This document shows, piece after piece, positions 21,249-23,692 of a stretch of DNA of 23,692 nt (position 1 is its first letter; each line of letters begins with the position of its first letter). A program made the translations under genes and the position numbers. Origin of the DNA: Paracoccaceae bacterium. Lineage in GTDB: Bacteria > Pseudomonadota > Alphaproteobacteria > Rhodobacterales > Rhodobacteraceae. The notes below the pieces were generated by a model. That model was not told the DNA's origin. It saw only the letters and a program-made list of their open reading frames with translations, and ran no database searches. The DNA lies in NCBI GenBank assembly GCA_023260935.1, contig JALQTL010000099.1:1-23692 (forward strand), given 5' to 3'.

Positions 21249-22366
21249 GTGATATTCCCGAAGCTCCGTCCGCCGCAGCCCCCGCCGCGGCAAACCCTGC
21301 CGTTGCTGCCAGCCCCCCGGCGGCGCCTGCCCGCCGCGGGCGCCTTGGCCGTCTGGCGCTGATGTTCGTCGTGCCCGTCCTTGCGGTGGCGGGGGCGGGC
21401 TGGCTGTTCCTGTCGGGCGCTGGAACCGAAAGCACGGAAAACGCCAACCTGCGGCAGGCCCATATCGCGATCGCGCCCAGTGTCGCCGGCCGCGTGACGC
21501 GGATGGCGGTGTCAGAGTTGCAGAAGGTTCACGCCGGGGATGTGTTGTTCCAGGTGGACCCCGAACCCTACCGGCTGGCGCAAGACCGTGCCGAGGCCGC
21601 CTTGAACGCGGCCCGCTTGCAGGTGGAACAGTTGAAGGCATCCTTTCATCAGGCCGATGCGCAAGCGCGGCTTGCGGCCGACAATGCCAGCTTCCTTCAG
21701 CACGAACTGGCGCGAAAGGAAGCCCTTGCCGACAAGGGCGTGGCCACGGTCAGCGATCTGGACGACGCCCGCCATCTGGCCCGGCAGGCCAATGAACAGG
21801 CGCAGGTTGCCCGGCTGAACGTCGAGGCGGCCCGTGCCGCACTTGGCGGTGACCCCGACGCCGCCACGGATGACCACCCTTCGGTTCGTGCCGCCTTGGC
21901 CGAACTTGACCGGGCGCAATACAATCTGTCGCTGACCACGGTGACCGCCCCCGCCGATGGCGTGATCTATCAGGCGTCCTCGTTCCGCGAAGGGGCCATG
22001 GTCAGTGCCGGCCAGTCCGTATTTGCTCTGGTCGAGACGGGCGAGGTCTGGGTCGAGGCGAATTTCAAGGAAACCCAGATCGCCGACATGGCCCCGGGCC
22101 AGAGGGCCGAAGTGGAATTCGACGCCGCCCCGGGCCGCCGCTTTGCCGGATCGATCGTGGCCATCGGGGCGGGCACGGGGGCAGAGTTTTCCCTGCTTCC
22201 TGCCCAGAATGCCACCGGCAACTGGGTGAAGGTCACGCAGCGCGTGCCTGTCCGTATCCGGCTGGAGGATCCCGAACAGGTTGCCGGCCTTGCCACCGGC
22301 CTGTCGGCCAGCGTCACCGTGGAAACCGGCGCCGCCCCGTTCATGTCGGCAAAAGCCGCCCAGTAA
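21245..22366 (+). CDS. emrA: HlyD/EmrA-family periplasmic adaptor of a drug-efflux pump
   Basis: A 373-residue membrane-fusion protein. An Ala/Pro-rich cytoplasmic N-terminus is followed by one membrane span (about residues 39-57, LALMFVVPVLAVAGAGWLF), then the first lipoyl half (IAPSVAGRVTRMAVSELQKVHAGD), a coiled-coil hairpin (about 105-215), the second lipoyl half (LTTVTAPADGVIYQASSFREG) and a beta-barrel (WVEANFKETQIADMAPGQ). NFKETQ is characteristic of EmrA. The adaptor links the inner-membrane MFS pump to an outer-membrane channel. It overlaps marR by 4 bases and is followed after 10 bases by the EmrB gene. The symbol is assigned at family level. Confidence 0.93.
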   Translation: MSDIPEAPSAAAPAAANPAVAASPPAAPARRGRLGRLALMFVVPVLAVAGAGWLFLSGAGTESTENANLRQAHIAIAPSVAGRVTRMAVSELQKVHAGDVLFQVDPEPYRLAQDRAEAALNAARLQVEQLKASFHQADAQARLAADNASFLQHELARKEALADKGVATVSDLDDARHLARQANEQAQVARLNVEAARAALGGDPDAATDDHPSVRAALAELDRAQYNLSLTTVTAPADGVIYQASSFREGAMVSAGQSVFALVETGEVWVEANFKETQIADMAPGQRAEVEFDAAPGRRFAGSIVAIGAGTGAEFSLLPAQNATGNWVKVTQRVPVRIRLEDPEQVAGLATGLSASVTVETGAAPFMSAKAAQ

Positions 22367-22376
22367 GGCCCCGGCC

Positions 22377-23692
22377 ATGTCTGTCGCCAACGCCGCCCCG
22401 CAAGTTGCGCCAATGGCTGCGCCTGAAGTGCGCCACCGCGCGCTGATCACGCTTTCGATCATGCTGGCGACGATCATGCAGGTGCTGGATACCACCATCG
22501 CCAATGTCGCCCTGCCGTCGATGACGGGCGACCTTGGCGCTTCGCAGGATACGATCAACTGGGTGCTGACCAGCTATATCGTTGCCGCCGCGATCATCAC
22601 CCCGATGACAGGCTGGCTGGCCGACCGCTTTGGAAAGCGAGAGCTGTTTCTGGTGTCGATCATCGGCTTCGTGGCCACGTCGATGGCCTGCGGGCTGGCG
22701 TGGAACCTGACCTCGATGGTGGCCTTCCGGTTGATGCAGGGCGTGTTCGGCGCGGCCATCGTGCCTTTGTCGCAGACCTTTCTGCTGGATATCAACCCGC
22801 GTGAAAAGGCCGGGCAGGCCATGGCCATGTGGGGGGCGGGCATCATGGTCGGCCCGATCATCGGCCCCACGCTGGGTGGCTGGCTGACCGAAAGCTACAA
22901 CTGGCGCTGGGTGTTCTTCATCAACCTGCCTGTCGGGGTGATTGCCTTCCTTGGCTCTGCCGCCTTTCTGCCGCGCAGCATCCGGCGGCCGCGCAGCTTC
23001 GACATGATCGGCTTTGGCCTTCTGGCACTGGGTATCGGCGCCTTGCAGATGATGCTGGACCGGGGCGGCGAGGTTGACTGGTTTGCCGCAGGCGAGATCT
23101 GGATTTATGCGGTGCTGGCCTTTGTCGGGTTCTGGATGTTCATCGTGCATATCCGCCACGCGGCGCATCCCTTTCTTGACCCGCGCATGTTTGCCGACCG
23201 AAACTTCGCAACCGGGCTGATCTTCATCTTTGTCATCGGGCTTTTGCTGCTGTCCTCGCTGGCGCTGCTGCCGCCGATGCTGTCGAAAATCTTTGGCTAT
23301 CCGGTGATCACCACGGGCCTTGTGATGATGCCGCGCGGGGTGGGCACGATGATTTCGATGCTGATCGTGGGGCGTCTGGTGCGGCTGGTCGATCCGCGCA
23401 AGCTGGTGGTGGCCGGTCTGATGCTGACCGCCCTGTCCCTGTGGGAGATTCCCGGTGGACTGGCCCAGCTCAGTGAAGCCATCCGCGACCGCTGCGAATC
23501 GATCGGAGTTGACATCCGACTTCAGACGTCGATAACCAGGATCGAGTCCGACGGCACACGTTTTGTAACCGGCGTCGCGGAGTACATTCGCAAATGTCGT
23601 ATTCAAGCTGGGATCAAAATGCGCACCCGCGCCCCAGCGGGGCACATCCCAGTGATTCGTCCAGCCGTGCCGAAACGGATACTGACCCGTCA
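22377..23692 (+). CDS. emrB: EmrB/QacA-family MFS drug-efflux pump (3' part replaced by foreign sequence)
   Basis: The DHA2-family pump partner of the EmrA-like adaptor. Residues 1 to about 357 are authentic: ALITLSIMLATIMQVLDTTIANVALP (motif D1, quoted here as QVLDTTIANVALP), TSYIVAAAIITPMTGWLADRFGKRE (motif A, GWLADRFGKRE), FRLMQGVFGAAIVPLSQ and GPIIGPTLGGWLTE (motif C). About ten of the expected fourteen spans are visible. After LTALSLWE (near 23447) the efflux-pump sequence stops and the reading frame continues, open to the window end, through unrelated sequence. So the real gene is cut off and the last ~80 codons should not be read as EmrB. It starts 10 bases after the emrA stop. Confidence 0.88.
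   Translation, partial: MSVANAAPQVAPMAAPEVRHRALITLSIMLATIMQVLDTTIANVALPSMTGDLGASQDTINWVLTSYIVAAAIITPMTGWLADRFGKRELFLVSIIGFVATSMACGLAWNLTSMVAFRLMQGVFGAAIVPLSQTFLLDINPREKAGQAMAMWGAGIMVGPIIGPTLGGWLTESYNWRWVFFINLPVGVIAFLGSAAFLPRSIRRPRSFDMIGFGLLALGIGALQMMLDRGGEVDWFAAGEIWIYAVLAFVGFWMFIVHIRHAAHPFLDPRMFADRNFATGLIFIFVIGLLLLSSLALLPPMLSKIFGYPVITTGLVMMPRGVGTMISMLIVGRLVRLVDPRKLVVAGLMLTALSLWEIPGGLAQLSEAIRDRCESIGVDIRLQTSITRIESDGTRFVTGVAEYIRKCRIQAGIKMRTRAPAGHIPVIRPAVPKRILTR
23448..23562 (+). other. Fragment resembling an FAD-dependent amine oxidase/desaturase, probably from another genome
   Basis: Translation in the plus frame gives PGGLAQLSEAIRDRCESIG, then VDIRLQTSITRIESDG. This is the PxGG...L...L...G..IRL...V..I pattern found in phytoene-desaturase and amine-oxidase-type flavoproteins before their FAD-binding repeat. 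It is joined directly to the truncated EmrB frame. Codon use (TCG, ATA, AGG, CGA, TTT, GTA) differs from the rest of the window. It is too short to name the enzyme. The likeliest origin is an assembly or library chimera. Confidence 0.45.
23547..23692 (-). other. Sulfatase fragment, antisense and probably from another genome
   Basis: The minus strand from the window edge encodes TGQYPFRHGWTNHWDVPRWG followed by AGAHFDPSLNTTFANVLRDA and GYKTCAVG. TGxYPxRHG, the TTFANVLRDAGYKT block and the following xVG are classic formylglycine-sulfatase sequence, just downstream of the active-site region, and similar wording is common in Planctomycetes. Homology stops at about 23547, where KWH/KWQ would be expected next but LDPGY is found. 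The fragment abuts the flavoprotein-like piece on the opposite strand, and GC content is lower than in the main window. Both points favour a chimeric contig end. Confidence 0.7.

Noticed and set aside
22341..23645. A 434-codon minus-strand frame at the right end
   Set aside because: Only its first ~30 residues are real (sulfatase fragment). The rest is antisense to emrB and His/Gln/Arg-rich, with no domain.

Overview
The window is high-GC, tightly packed DNA from an alphaproteobacterium, most likely a Rhodobacteraceae/Paracoccaceae member. The signs are a Brucella/Mesorhizobium-type RibH2 lumazine synthase under an FMN riboswitch, an EryA-like kinase, a carbohydrate ABC transporter with two different ATPases, and a short extra RpoN paralogue of the kind found in multiple copies in Rhodobacter. 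No rRNA, tRNA, CRISPR array, insertion sequence or origin was seen.

Left half (1-13208, all minus strand): one apparent operon of twelve genes with overlapping or nearly abutting ends. In order of transcription: SorC-family regulator, Tat-exported solute-binding protein, two CUT1 permeases, two different ABC ATPases, EryA-like FGGY kinase, D-isomer-specific 2-hydroxyacid dehydrogenase, FucA-like class II aldolase, GlpD/EryB-like FAD dehydrogenase, a second (RhaD-type) class II aldolase, and a second FGGY kinase that runs off the left edge. This reads as import of a polyol or sugar alcohol, phosphorylation, flavin-dependent oxidation to a ketose phosphate and aldol cleavage. It resembles erythritol (ery) catabolism, but aldolases stand where EryC-type isomerases would be expected. 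A sigma70-type promoter with an overlapping inverted repeat lies upstream of the regulator.

Middle (13209-14144): a divergent intergenic region with nested palindromes, a plus-strand promoter and a clear FMN riboswitch, followed by ribH2 and a strong hairpin.

Sigma-54 block (14145-20638): on the minus strand a DctD-like response regulator, a DctB-like sensor kinase and an OFA-family MFS carrier; divergently, an rpoN paralogue. A -24/-12 element with correct spacing lies upstream of the regulator gene and another upstream of the carrier. The second has a 7-7-7 dyad about 110 bases upstream of the predicted start, as expected for an enhancer. Together they look like a self-contained sense-and-transport module with its own sigma factor. 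The regulator gene has an apparent one-base frameshift at its 5' end and an unusually long 3' overlap with the kinase gene.

Right end (20748-23692, plus strand): a marR-emrA-emrB drug-efflux operon. The emrB homology stops near 23447. The last ~245 bases carry a fragment resembling an FAD oxidoreductase and then an antisense sulfatase fragment, both with different codon use, so the contig end is probably chimeric.
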